Shown in pieces: positions 11,314-22,360 of a DNA stretch of 64,000 bases. Below the pieces are notes generated by a model. It was given only the letters and a program-made list of their open reading frames with translations. It searched no databases and was not told the origin of the DNA. The first letter of the stretch is position 1, and each line of letters opens with the position of its first letter. The translations under genes and the position numbers were made by a program. The stretch is from Antedon mediterranea (lineage: Eukaryota; Echinodermata; Crinoidea; Comatulida; Antedonidae): positions 2,728,001 to 2,792,000 of the forward strand of contig NC_092672.1 in the NCBI RefSeq assembly GCF_964355755.1, given 5' to 3'.

Positions 11314-12189
11314 ATGGTGAGTTAGCCTGCCTACATTGGTGTCAATCTAAGTACATAAAACCTTTATTGAATATGATATTTTATACTTATTTATTCATTT
11401 TACTTTAATTTACAATATCATTCTATTTTATAATATATTTTTTTTGGAAGAAGGAAGTCTGTTTTACTAACTTTATGGGAAATTCGGAGGTTGTTGTTGG
11501 TACATACTTAATCTGAAAAAGGATGCATTCTTTCAATGGCGCAGATCCGTTTTTAATACTTTTAGTCTACTTATGCTGGGAGGGCCAGGGGGCCGCCAAG
11601 GGCCCCTTGTTGGGGTACAGGGGGCGAATCCCCCTTGGAAGACTGGCTCTTTGTTTGAGTAATTTATAGGTTGTTTCAATCGATTTGTGAGAACATACAA
11701 ATTCCGCTCGGAAGAATACAATTATTTTTGCGGGTTACGCACTTTTTAGGCACTGGTCCCTTTAGGCAAAGTTGAGCTGCCGACCAAAGAATGTATTTAC
11801 CCAAAAATCCCTCTAGGCAATGGTGAATAAAGACAATGTTGAGTAAAGACAATGTTGAGTAAAACCTTTATACTCAATAATGATGGCGAGTACCTGGCCC
11901 GGTTTTCACGATGGGTCAACTTTGCGCCATAATATTTAGACTAGAATTTTTCTTTGGTTGAATCATGGATTAAGGAATCCCTTAATCCATGATTGAATAT
12001 GCCATTTTAATGTCACAATAGTTATTCACCAACAAAATTATTTACCTTACAAAATTGTAACATAGTCAAATTGTCGGTCAGAAAATGTTTTTTTTTTAAT
12101 TTAACCATTTATGGTTTTTTTTTTTTGAAATAATTATTTATTAAGATTTTATTAATCTTCATTTTTAAAGTTTTTGGGAGAAAACACAT
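11314..12189. other. Intergenic stretch with a transposon scrap and a G/C-rich motif
   Basis: Contains GGGGGCCGCCAAGGGCCCC and a following AGGGGGCGAATCCCCC-type motif (11580-11640), related to the end of the hAT-like element at 52693-54314. Short direct repeats of AAAGACAATGTTGAGTAAA lie near 11830-11860. No gene was recognised. Confidence 0.45.
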
Positions 12190-15100
12190 CTTTAAACTAA
12201 TTTCTTTATGATCATACAATCTTAAGTACAATCAAAATTTCAAAAATTTAGACGAACAAAACAGAGAAAAAAAAGAGTTCTACTGTAGCATGTAGCTTTT
12301 ATTAATCTGAACACTAGAGGGCACTATTACATTCAACAGATACTTCTTTCAGTTCTCTTAGTATATCATGTGACCTTAGTATATCATGTGACTAAAACAT
12401 GCTTTAAAATGTTTGTACAGAACATGATACTTTAAAAAGTAAATAATTAAACAAAAGTTCCATATAAGGTAATATGTCTTCCATATACCTGATTTGTTTA
12501 GTGGAATGATACTAATAATAGCTACACTACTTTTATATGACAAATTTAATACACGTATAAACATCCCTACATACAGAATCACTGTTGTTACCATCTACAC
12601 AAGCTAAACATTTGGTATTCAATATTCTTTGATAAATATTTTTTTAACAAAAAAGAAAGTGAACATAATTTTAACATTTTTTTCTTATTTAGCATTGTGA
12701 TTGATGCTACCATATCCATTCATCATCCTATGCCTACCATAAAAGGGAAGACTATAGGAATTATTTGTAGGCTAAATACAACAAAAATATTTATACAATA
12801 TTTTTAGTCACAATATATAGCGACGTCTAAAGACACTAAACAAATTTGGCAAGTAGTTTACAGTATAATAATAAATAATTGAGAAATTCTCATAAAACAC
12901 TATTAAAATAATATTTTTGTATTTAAATTACGTTTTTTTTTTTGCATTTTACATGATTGCTTTAGGTTGCTTAATTTGCATACCAATTATTCAGTTTTGT
13001 TGACGGATGAGAATTTATAGATTTGGTCACATTTCATTAAGTTTTATTACTGTTTTAGAAAAAAATGATCATGGAAAAATTGGTGTGCATTAAAACAAAA
13101 ATTAATTTCTTTAATTGTTATATTCTGTTGTGATTAGTAATCAATAATTTGTGATTATAAATAGTGGGTATAATAAAACAAAATGGTGGTTCATTTAACT
13201 TTAATTAAGAATTAAAACGATAAAACATGTTTATTACGATCAATATTATCACATGAAAAGCCTATGCAATAATGTGATAATGTACTAAACCCCAAAACAA
13301 ACATGAAATTGCATTCATAAGTGGCGCGGCATGTAACAACATAGCCTGGTGATACATTCAATGTATTATTCCTGTGTGACTGATATTCAACCATTCCTTG
13401 TTCCAATTATCCTATATCCTCAATAGATAATGTATCTCCCTGAAGATACAACTAATAATTAGCAAGTCTTTTTTTTTTACAAAATAAGTTAAAGAAAATT
13501 TAAATATATTGTTTGTATATTCAATTTCACACCATAGTACTTTATCATTTTAGTGTGAACATTATACTCTCATTACGAAAGGCTACAAATATCATAAATA
13601 ATATATTACAATCTATACATGGCGTTCCCATCCGCTTTATATATAATAACATAAGTGACTTATTAACTACATATACTAATTAGGTGGTGTATTAAACATA
13701 AAGCTACTGTACTTAATAAATAGTGAGTGAAAAAAAATAGACACATGCAATAACTTGGAACATCTGAAATTTATGGAGTGCCCCCTCTATTTGGATGACT
13801 CAGAAACAAATGTAGGCTTGGTAGTCCAGCTTGCATGGTAACAGAAGTAGGTCGGTTCCTTGTAATCAAGTTATAATGAGAACATGCGATTCCCAACACA
13901 CATTCTCCATGGGGGAAAATTCCATACGAAAAGAGTAAGAGTAAATCAGGTCGAGGCAAATGACAAAGATAGGCATTGGGAAGAAACCTCTGGGAACCGA
14001 TTAGGGACATCACCATTTGGGCATTTTTTTTTTAAAGCAATGCGACATGCATTTACATTAACACTACTTTGCTTCAAATTCTAATCCTGTTCAGTTAAGT
14101 TTACAAGTAACCAATATCAATGTCCCGTATCAATGCGCAAAACAGTATATGTACCATTAGCTCTGCCCAAAGCTTATTACCATTAACTAGGTCATTTACC
14201 ATCTACACCCAAATTTAAAAACCCCAAATATTTGTTAATAAATAGCAATAAACACATGGTATGAAAAATGAGTCTTAAAATAACCACAAAAAATGTATAA
14301 ATAAATTATAAAAAATATTACTAAATATACAAAATAGTTCTTTAAAATTATTTGCTTTCGCTAAGTTGGATATGATATATCTCTTTTACAGAAATCAATA
14401 TGTTAAATCTTGATTAAATTTCACGTAATTTTTCAGCACCATTATTTACTGCCTTGTCGGGCCTAACAACATGTTTAATAAATGTGACACACTTATCGAC
14501 AAGTCACTATACATTTGAAAACATGAAATGAAAAATGCAAAGTAATTAGGAGAAAGCATGGGTGAAAATGATCACGACACCTTTTTTACACTAAGGCAAA
14601 TTCGTTGTAGTCTTGTCAACACAAATAAATACCTTAATGTTTGATATCATGACAGTTTTATTCATGTTTAATAGATCAACAGGAAACAAGATAGTAATAA
14701 GTGTTTTAAAAAAATAAGTTTTAAAATTTCCCCAAAAAATACTGAATTATTTTATTGGGAGTAGTAGTAGATAATTTCTTTCAATAAACATTATTTATGT
14801 TCATATTAGGTTAAAAAAGGAAAAATTAACGAATAGGGCCTATTCGTTAATTTTTTAAGCCTACATTTATTTTGAACAAATAAATTAAAAATTAAAATTT
14901 CACCATTATTGTGAGTAATTAATAATAAAAATGTATATAAATATATATATATATACATTTTTTAATATGTTGGAATGTAAAAATAATTGTGTACATTTTA
15001 AATATTCATAATAAAAATCAGTTACATTATTTATTTAAACACTAATATTTAATTTAAATAAAACAATTGTATACTATAACATTAGGAATTAAATGGGCTG

Positions 15101-15435
15101 AGTTTATTAAAAGTAAAATTTTATATAAAAATGATTCTATTGTAATTTGAAACTCTGATGAATTGAATATTTCATTGGAAAGAATAAAAAAAAAAATTAC
15201 GATTCATTTTTTACAACAATCTTAACTTGTTATTTATTTCCTCAATCTAGAATTTGAGTAAATTATTTTGTTAAAATTTCGGCAACAAATTAGAAGTAAC
15301 AAATAGATACAGATAGATGGATATCACAATTTAATAGTGAAAATTGGTAGACGGGTAAAACAAACCAGATTTATACTTAAGTTGCACCAAAAGCTATTGA
15401 ATGTATTCATGGCTATGTATAACTTTCAAACACTA
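12190..15435 (-). other. Highly conserved 3.2-kb block, copy A; possible minus-strand 3' UTR
   Basis: Nearly identical to 60846-64000, whereas flanking parts of A and A' differ far more. No long coding frame exists on either strand. On the minus strand an AATAAA (12298-12303) followed by a T-rich stretch lies about 110 bases inside the low-coordinate edge, as expected if the block is the 3' UTR of a minus-strand transcript extending beyond 15435. A short frame at 13771-14016 is shared with A' but does not resemble a known domain. Confidence 0.35.
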
Positions 15436-17225
15436 ATTTAGTCACGAATGTCTCAAAATACCCAACGTAATGAAATCCACGAATTGAGATTTGGGATATT
15501 TCATTCAGTTAACTGGCTTTAACTGACCCCATTCTAATAAATCCAAAGTATTTTTTTACAGTTTGAAAAATGCAAAGTTTTAGAATTCTAAAATAGAATA
15601 AATAACTGTTAAAGTGTTATAATATTTTAAATAACTTGAGCACCTTTCAAAAAAAAGTTAATAAAAAATGCCATAAAACATTTTTTTTAAATAACACTTG
15701 TTTCGACACAATTTGCAAATGTTTTATTTGAGATAGAGTTGTAAATTTAATATGTTACTAGATAGAAAACCAAAAGTATTTATTATGAGTCCATCATGTA
15801 TATCATGTGTGCAGGGCACAGGCATTCATGACACTAATAATAATGTGAGAAAATGTATAAAGTATATTTTATTGGGCAAGAGAAGGCTAAGTTATACACT
15901 GTTAAGAAGTCAATACTTTAGCTGTTCTATTGTCAAAAATGTTGGCGTGTTTTTAATACAACCTGAATAAAAAATAGCGTACGATTATTATACTTAAAGA
16001 ATGGAGAAATAAGTTACAAGTACATAACTGCAAGGAAACAAATGGTTGTTTTTATCTATTTTGAGATGTTTCTTTGTAAGGTTGCTTTCTCCATCCTTAT
16101 GGTACTGTACCTTTCCTCAGTGTTGTCGAGGAAATGCTTCCCTAAATCGGGGTGGCAAACCTTGCAATTACACTGGATTACCTATGCAAAAACTTACGTC
16201 ACTTATAAGGGCAATACTGATCACTGCAATTTAAAAAGGGCAGACATTTTTATTCTTTGAGTTTATGATTGTTAGTTCGGAGCTTTATGTGGGAAAGTAA
16301 ATATATATAGTTGTAGAATCGGTGACCTTTAGAGATTTTACTGTAAATACTTAAATAGAAGTGCCTGGTTTGAAAGATGCAATGTGAATGGGAACTTAAC
16401 AATGATATTAACATGTTTATTTTAAGATGTATGCTAACAATTGTATATTTCTATTGACTGCTCTACTATAATATATTCTGTGTAATCAAAATATGTATTT
16501 TATATTTTAATATGAGTTGATGTGTGCAATAATGCATTAATAAAAATGAAGAAGCTGGATTCGTCAAACCAACTTGTGTCACTTAACCATTTTAAATGTT
16601 AAATGTAAAGACAGAATTTGTACATGATTACATGTACTTTATTTGTCTATTTGGTTTTTAAGTAAATTGAAGAGTACGAAATATTATTGTACGATTTTGT
16701 TATAGGCGGACCCAGGATGGAGGGGGGGGGGGGGAGGGGGTTTGGAGTTTCCAGATCTCCTCCATGTGCAGAGGTAATCAAATCTACTGATTGTTATTGC
16801 ATATGTCAATTGAAGTATTGCCGACCTCTGACATATCTGTAGACTGTCACAAGTCTTATACTATGTTAGGCCACCCCTCAGGACGTGTTTTGATTTTGTC
16901 TAAAGTATTATACGTATGAAACGCCATTTTTGCCAAAATATTTATAACCTAGACTAGCTTATAAACCAAAGTTTGCTTGCTTGTAGCTGTGTTCATTAAT
17001 TATAAAAAGAAATAAGTATGTTTCTATACATACCGACCCACAACCCCTCCTCTGACAAAACTCTGTTACCTGGGGAAAGTTTTCAGAATACATTAAACAA
17101 TTTGATTTTGGCCTTAAGTATTAAGCGGACTTGGCTTGCCATACTCAGGTATCCAGTTTACTAGGTGTTTCTTTTATGATATTGTAGTAGGATAACACAC
17201 ACAAAACAAAAGGGGACAAATTAAT
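15436..17225. other. A+T-rich stretch with no recognised gene
   Basis: Short plus-strand frames at 15752-15970 and 16042-16260 have no domain signature and no paralogous support. An AATAAA occurs on the plus strand at 16539-16544. The part around 16296-16445 recurs near 44990-45085. A G-run lies at 16722-16739. Confidence 0.35.
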
Positions 17226-17236
17226 AGTTTATGTCA

Positions 17237-17242
17237 TTTATT
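17237..17242 (-). promoter_or_regulatory. Candidate polyadenylation signal of the first NUDT8-like gene
   Basis: AATAAA on the minus strand about 270 bases past the stop. The hexamer and its surroundings are conserved at 45486-45491 behind the second NUDT8-like gene. Confidence 0.5.
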
Positions 17243-17509
17243 CCACTAATATAAATATAAAATTATGTTTAAAATTGATTTAATATAATATTGCATATTA
17301 TCAATTTAAGTTTTAAGACATTTGCTGCAGCACGCCTACCTGTCCAATATGGTTATGCTGTTACAGAATTTTTGGTAAAACCGATACTCAACATTTTATA
17401 ATTAAGCACCCGTATTATTGATTTTTATTTATCTTTTTTTTATCTCCTGCGTGTCTACCATATACTTTATATTTTATTGGTAATTGAATAATTAAATTAA
17501 AGGCCAACA

Positions 17510-19670
17510 TCAACTTCTTGAGACAGGCTGCTTTGTTGAATTGCCAGAACTCGCTTTGATATCCAACACCTGTTTAACAGTTGGAGTGTACATTTCCCGT
17601 AAAACCACTTTCAAGCATTCGTCCGTCGCTATTGCTGACAAACCCCAAACTTTGTGCGCACCTCCTAGAAATACCGGCATAGTGTATGTGAAGCTTGATT
17701 GTGTGGGCGTTGCAGGTTCTCGAAAACGGGTATAACGGGTGAACAGTGGGTCTGAAAGGACAGCGATGGGGATGCTGAATATACTTGTAACCTGTATATA
17801 CAAAAAAAAGTACAAAGAATTTGATTGGTGAAAAGTTCTATAGCAGAAAACACTGCTTTTGATTGGTGGGATGTTTTATAACAAAAGATTCTGTTTTTTG
17901 ATTGGTGGGATTGTTTCAAAACAGAACATTATTATTATTTGTCTGTTAATTAGGATATTTCATAACAGCAAATACTGCGGAAGGTTCTATATAGAAAACA
18001 CTGATTTGATTGGTGGAATGTATTGTTTTTTAAAAAATGCTGTTATTTGATGGAATGTTGTGGAATGTTTCATAACCGAAAACACTGTTATTTGATTGGT
18101 AGAATTTTTCATAAAAGAAAATACTGTTATTTGATTGGAGGAATGTTTCATAATTAGCAAATGCTGTTATTTGATTGGTGGAATGTTTCATAACAGAAAA
18201 CCGTGTTATTTGATTGGTGGAATGTTTCATAACAGAAAACCCTGTTATTTGATTGGTGAAATGTTTCATAACAGAAAACCCTGTTATTTGATTGGTGAAA
18301 TGTTTCATTAGCAAATGCTGTTGTCTGATTTGTTTTTAACCTCACTCACCTCTGATTGATTAAATTTTACTTGATCCAATTCAATTTTTCCTATGTTACA
18401 TAAAACTGGAGTTACTGCAATTGTCTTGGTCTGTTGAAATAATAAAAATAAAAAAAAACAGAGGGTGAAAAGTTAGCCATTGTTTTTTTTAGACCATTGT
18501 TACAGGGCCTTTAGGATGGTGCTATTTATTATACCATCCCGGTATTGTGTGGTAGTATTACATCAAAAGTACATACATAGTCTGGAATAGGGTTTAGCTT
18601 TCCCCAGACTTCCACAGAGCTTGGCAGGATATCTATCTCCTCATGCATTTCTCTCAGACCAGTTGAAATGATGTCAGCATCACCTTCCTGCCATTTACCT
18701 CCTGGAAAACTGAAAAACAAAGAGAGAATGGAAAATAATTACTCGCTTACCAATTCCAAAGTATTGGGTTCAAATCCTGTCCAATGGCAATTGTTGTTCT
18801 GAGAGACATCATGTATGCTACAGAGAATCCTAACTGTATGACTGCATCAGGATTATGACATTTTAATTAGATATAATGGTCAAGTTCAGGTTTACTTGCG
18901 CTAATGCACAGCTAGAGGCAAGACTATCTTTAGGGCTAGATTCAACCATGGACCTATAAATTAGAAGTCCATGGTTCAACTAATGATAATGCACTTGTCA
19001 ATTGTATTGCCCACTTTGTGACCCCTTTCATTTGTACAATGTGCATCATACCTTATGAATACCATGATGCATGCACCCCTGTTTAAAAAATGTGACTTAC
19101 CTTTAGGCGACCATGACGCATCCATTTTGATGCACTGTTACCATGTTGTTTATGATATGATGGGTGGGTGGTAAAGTGACGGACATTGACACACCATTGT
19201 TCATTGATGTGACGTACCATCTACTGTAGGTTTTTTGATGCACCCCAGTGTCAATAATTATTTGTAATGATGCATCCATGACGCGGGTCGTGTGGGTCAC
19301 AATTGACAAGTGCATATAAGCGTTGCCGTGTCCTGGACTAACCCTAAAGACAATCTCGGTGTGATAAAGTGCAGTAGCGTCGATTGACCTACCTAACTTG
19401 ACCTCTATGAGATTTAAGCTCTGTTGACCTTAGAGTGAATAAGATGGATGGTTGATTGTTCACTGTACACATTGGGATACAAACGGCTGCATTTAATTTC
19501 AACCCTTTCAACATTCTTCTTAGAGGATGTACTTGGTCCATTATCTTTATTGCTCTTTCTTTGTTGTTTGACGAGAAAACATTTTCTGTTATCCAAGAAG
19601 AGGATGTTCTGTTGCAATAGTGACAACTACGCAGGGAAAAGACAACTTGATACCGAAGTGACCGGTACAT
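17510..19670 (-). CDS. NUDT8: NUDT8-like mitochondrial coenzyme A diphosphatase, four exons (copy 1)
   Basis: Nudix hydrolase, expected to split CoA and acyl-CoA into 3',5'-ADP and phosphopantetheine. Exons: 19393-19670, 18577-18709, 18350-18430 and 17510-17791; 774 nt, 257 residues, all phases consistent. The Nudix box spans residues about 96-120 (SFPGGKWQEGD...GLREMHEEIDI), and its REMHEE is the metal-binding core. Downstream, TMPVFLGGAHKVWGLSAIAT matches the family's conserved PVF..G.H.VWGLTA stretch. The Arg/Ser-rich N-terminus (MYRSLRYQVV) suits a mitochondrial presequence. I chose the exon-2 donor at GTATGT after PIPDY because it fits the length of human NUDT8; a downstream donor would add a foreign insert. 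The gene is head to head with GSTK1. Substrate is inferred from family only. Confidence 0.85.
17815..18330. repeat. Intronic minisatellite in NUDT8 copy 1, 38-40 bp unit
   Basis: About a dozen imperfect units of TTTGATTGGTGGAATGTTTC followed by ATAACAGAAAACCCTGTTA in the last intron. The copy-2 intron holds a shorter version (47517-47870), so the array predates the duplication and changed length since. Each unit carries GATTGGT, the reverse of a CCAAT-like box. Whether that matters is unknown. Confidence 0.9.
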
Positions 19671-20061
19671 GCTTGCAAACGTTAAATTTTATTGTAAATA
19701 AATCCTAAGATGCATGGTTGAACCTGATAAATAAAATAAAAATAATCATATTATTATAGTAAATTAGTTGAAAACAGCATATTAATTAAACGTTTGAAGA
19801 CGGTGTTCTTTCTGAGTGCTATTAAGATGTCAACGACTAGGCCACTTCTACTCTACTAATAAAATTATATTAGTTAGTAATTACTAATAATAATTATAAC
19901 ATTAATACTGTAATACTGAAATTGCACAGCTGGTTTACCACACTGGCACCGTACTTGCCACACCCCTGCCAACAGTCACAAGCTATATGCAAAAAAGTGC
20001 AGGTACTCTTTATCAGGATATCCTAGGTAGGCCTACTACTAGCCTACTAAAGCTACTACTG

Positions 20062-21086
20062 TTCTTGATAACAGACAACAAAGAGTCAAAGTGCGTCATG
20101 CTTCGTCCAGTTGGGCTGATGTAATTAGTGGAGTTCCACAAGGCTCGGTGTTGGGCCCTACATTGTTTGCATTATATATAAATGACCTACCAAAGTATGT
20201 GTCTAGTCATATAAAGCTATTTGCTGATGATACAAAGATCTACTCAGTAGTTAACAACAGAAATGATGGGCAATTATTACAAGAATCTTTAAACAATGCA
20301 CTGCAGTGGAGTAAAGAATGGATGTTGGCTTTTAATAAAAGCAAATGCATGGTGATGCACTTCGGGCATTCAAATGTTCATTTTAAATACCAAATAGATG
20401 AAGTTGAACTGGAAACAGTTGAGAAAATAAAGGACCTAGGAGTACTAATTACTAATGACTGTAAACCAAGCCAACACTGCGCCAAAGTATCTCAGCGGGC
20501 CATGAACTGTTTAAGAAGCATCAGAAGGACTTTCGTATATATGGATAAGGATTGTTTTAACGTCATCTACAAGCATTATGTACGCCCACATCTCGAATTT
20601 TGTGTTCAAGTATGGAATCCGTATCTTCAAAAGGACATAAATGTAATTGAAAGAGTACAACGTCGTGCGACTAAATTAGTTCCATGTATCCGTTCATATT
20701 CATATGAAGATCGTTTAAAGTTTCTTGGCCTAACAACCTTGTATGACAGAAGAATTCGAGGTGACCTGATTGAAGCATATAAAATTGTTAAAGGTTTCGA
20801 GGGTGTAGCCAAGGATGACTTTTTCCAAATGAGAAGTAACATTAGCAGAATTACTCGAGGGCATCACCTGAGATTTTTCAAGCCTACTTTCCATAAAGGA
20901 TTGAACTGTAGAAGACATACCTTCTCGCAACGAGTAATTAACCATTGGAACAGTTTACCAGCCGACGTTGTCAATTCTGAGACCGCTAATACCTTCAAGA
21001 ATCGCATCGACACAATGTAGTTGATATGGGGTTTAAAAAGGCACATCGCCTAAACTTTCCCATTATAACTAAACTAAACTAAACTG
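20062..21086 (+). mobile_element. 5'-truncated non-LTR retrotransposon with TAAAC-repeat tail
   Basis: Open frame from 20064 to TAG at 21018-21020, encoding the C-terminal part of a reverse transcriptase: the SGVPQGSVLGP motif, the catalytic FADD box, then the thumb and C-terminal region (YVRPHLEFC, QRRATKLVP, SQRVINHWNSLP). The tail is three to four ACTAA repeats at 21066-21086. Possible 8-bp target duplication TACTACTG (20054-20061 and 21087-21094), but the region is rich in CTACTA, so this could be chance. The intact frame indicates a young insertion. Copy 2 lacks it near 57140. Jockey/CR1/L2-like; the exact clade is uncertain. Confidence 0.85.
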
Positions 21087-21109
21087 TACTACTGCCTACT
21101 GTACTGAAG

Positions 21110-21781
21110 GGGATCCAGTCAAGTCGCCCCATCGCAAAGTCGCCCCATACAAAGTCGCCCAATACAAAGTCGCCCCATCGCAAAGTCGCCCCAAAACAAA
21201 GTCGCCCCGGCACAGTCGCCCCATCGCAAAGTCGCCCCATTACAAAGTCGCCCCAACGCAAAGTCGCCCCAACGCAAAGTCGCCCCATCGCAAAGTCGCC
21301 CCATCGCAAAGTCGCCCACGCAATTCGGTATGATTATGAAGCGCCGCCGCTAGTAGTACGCTATTTTCCCTCTGGTAAGCGCACGTTAGTGCGACCGCGG
21401 AGTGATTGTCGGGGTTTCCTCTCTGATGATGGGGGAGGGGGGGGGGGAAGTGCGTGCCGATCGTGTGACCTGAGACTACATAGCGGGGCTTCCCCTTTTA
21501 TGCCTACACGTTCCGTGTTTTGTGTATCATTGTGACATTTTACGCACTTGTAAACTATTTTTTTAACGTTTTGGGGCGACTTTGCGATAGGGCAACTTTG
21601 TGATGGGGCGACTTTGCGATGGGGCGACTTTGCGTTGGGGCGACTTTGCGATGGGGCGACTTTGCGATGGGGCGACTGTGTCGGGGCGACTTTGTTTTGG
21701 GGCGACTTTGCGATGGGGCGACTGTGTAAGGGGCGACTTTGTATGGGGCGACTTTGCGATGGGGCGACTTGACTAGCATCC
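21110..21781. mobile_element. Nonautonomous TIR element built of 16-18 bp CAAAGTCGCCCCATCG repeats
   Basis: Left end GGGATCCAGTCAAGTCGCCC; right end is its inverted equivalent (GGGCGACTTGACTAGCATCC). Both ends consist of ten or so tandem AAAGTCGCCCC units, in opposite orientation. It is flanked by a direct 8-bp repeat TACTGAAG (21102-21109 and 21782-21789), suggesting a hAT-type transposase. The centre (21330-21560) is unique, with a G-run, and there is no transposase frame. It has landed 16 bp beyond the retrotransposon tail. Confidence 0.85.
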
Positions 21782-22360
21782 TACTGAAGTACCAGGGATG
21801 TAGGTCCCTCCCTGGTACTATCTGGTAGTAGGCCTAGGTAGCTAGAGTAGTAGTACATACAAGTACCCCCTCCCATGGAGTATGCTCCTCCACCACCACC
21901 ACTACTAATAATAATACCTGCGCTGCGCTGTCATTCATTTCAAATCAATCATTTTGTCAAATGATTGTTCAAAAAACACAACTCGTTAAATAACGGGATC
22001 TTGTTTTGTACTTCTTCAATGTGTTAATTTACTATAAATGAAACAACAACAGTGTTTTTTGTTTGTTTTTATACTATAAATACCTAGGCCCTAGGCCTGC
22101 ATACCTACGGTATCCTACTGCAATACTGCATTCCTCCTCTCTAAACGACTTTTTTGATCTGTGATCTGTTGTTGTTTATTGTTTATCAATATTGCGCCCT
22201 CACCGCCGACGGAGAGAAGTTCGCGAGAGTGTAGGCCTCGCCTCCTCCGATCCTAGTATAGAGCCACTCTCCTAGGTGGGAAGTATGGACTTTCTGCGCA
22301 ACAAAACTCAACTGGCTGGCAGCAGAGAGGACTAGGCCAGGGCCTAACTAAATAAAGAAA

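Larger units (their letters stand above)
19671..22360. other. Divergent NUDT8/GSTK1 intergenic region
   Basis: The two genes start 2.7 kb apart and face away from each other. Removing the retrotransposon and the 672-bp element leaves about 1 kb. Parts around 21900-22150 match 57280-57515 next to NUDT8 copy 2, so promoter-proximal sequence was duplicated with it. A shared promoter is plausible; no core element was recognised. Confidence 0.45.

Noticed and set aside
13771-14016. Possible gene encoding LIGSQRFLPNAYLCHL, shared with 62406-62711
   Set aside because: The frame is conserved only because the whole block is nearly identical. Its upstream part is opened or closed by a homopolymer change, and no domain is recognised.
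18529-18576. Longer NUDT8 exon 2 ending after HNTGM
   Set aside because: That donor differs between the two copies and would frameshift copy 2. The GTATGT donor at 18571-18576 is present in both and restores the family's usual spacing.
18735-18990. tRNA-derived SINE in the NUDT8 intron (GGTTCAAATCC resembles a B box)
   Set aside because: There is no convincing A box or target duplication, and the match is short. The nearby hairpin of ACCATGGAC/GTCCATGGT is shared with copy 2 and so is old, but its nature is unclear.
21079-21779. Minus-strand frames rich in GDFAMGRLCDGAT and SPHRKVAP repeats
   Set aside because: They lie in the tandem ends of the transposable element at 21110-21781.
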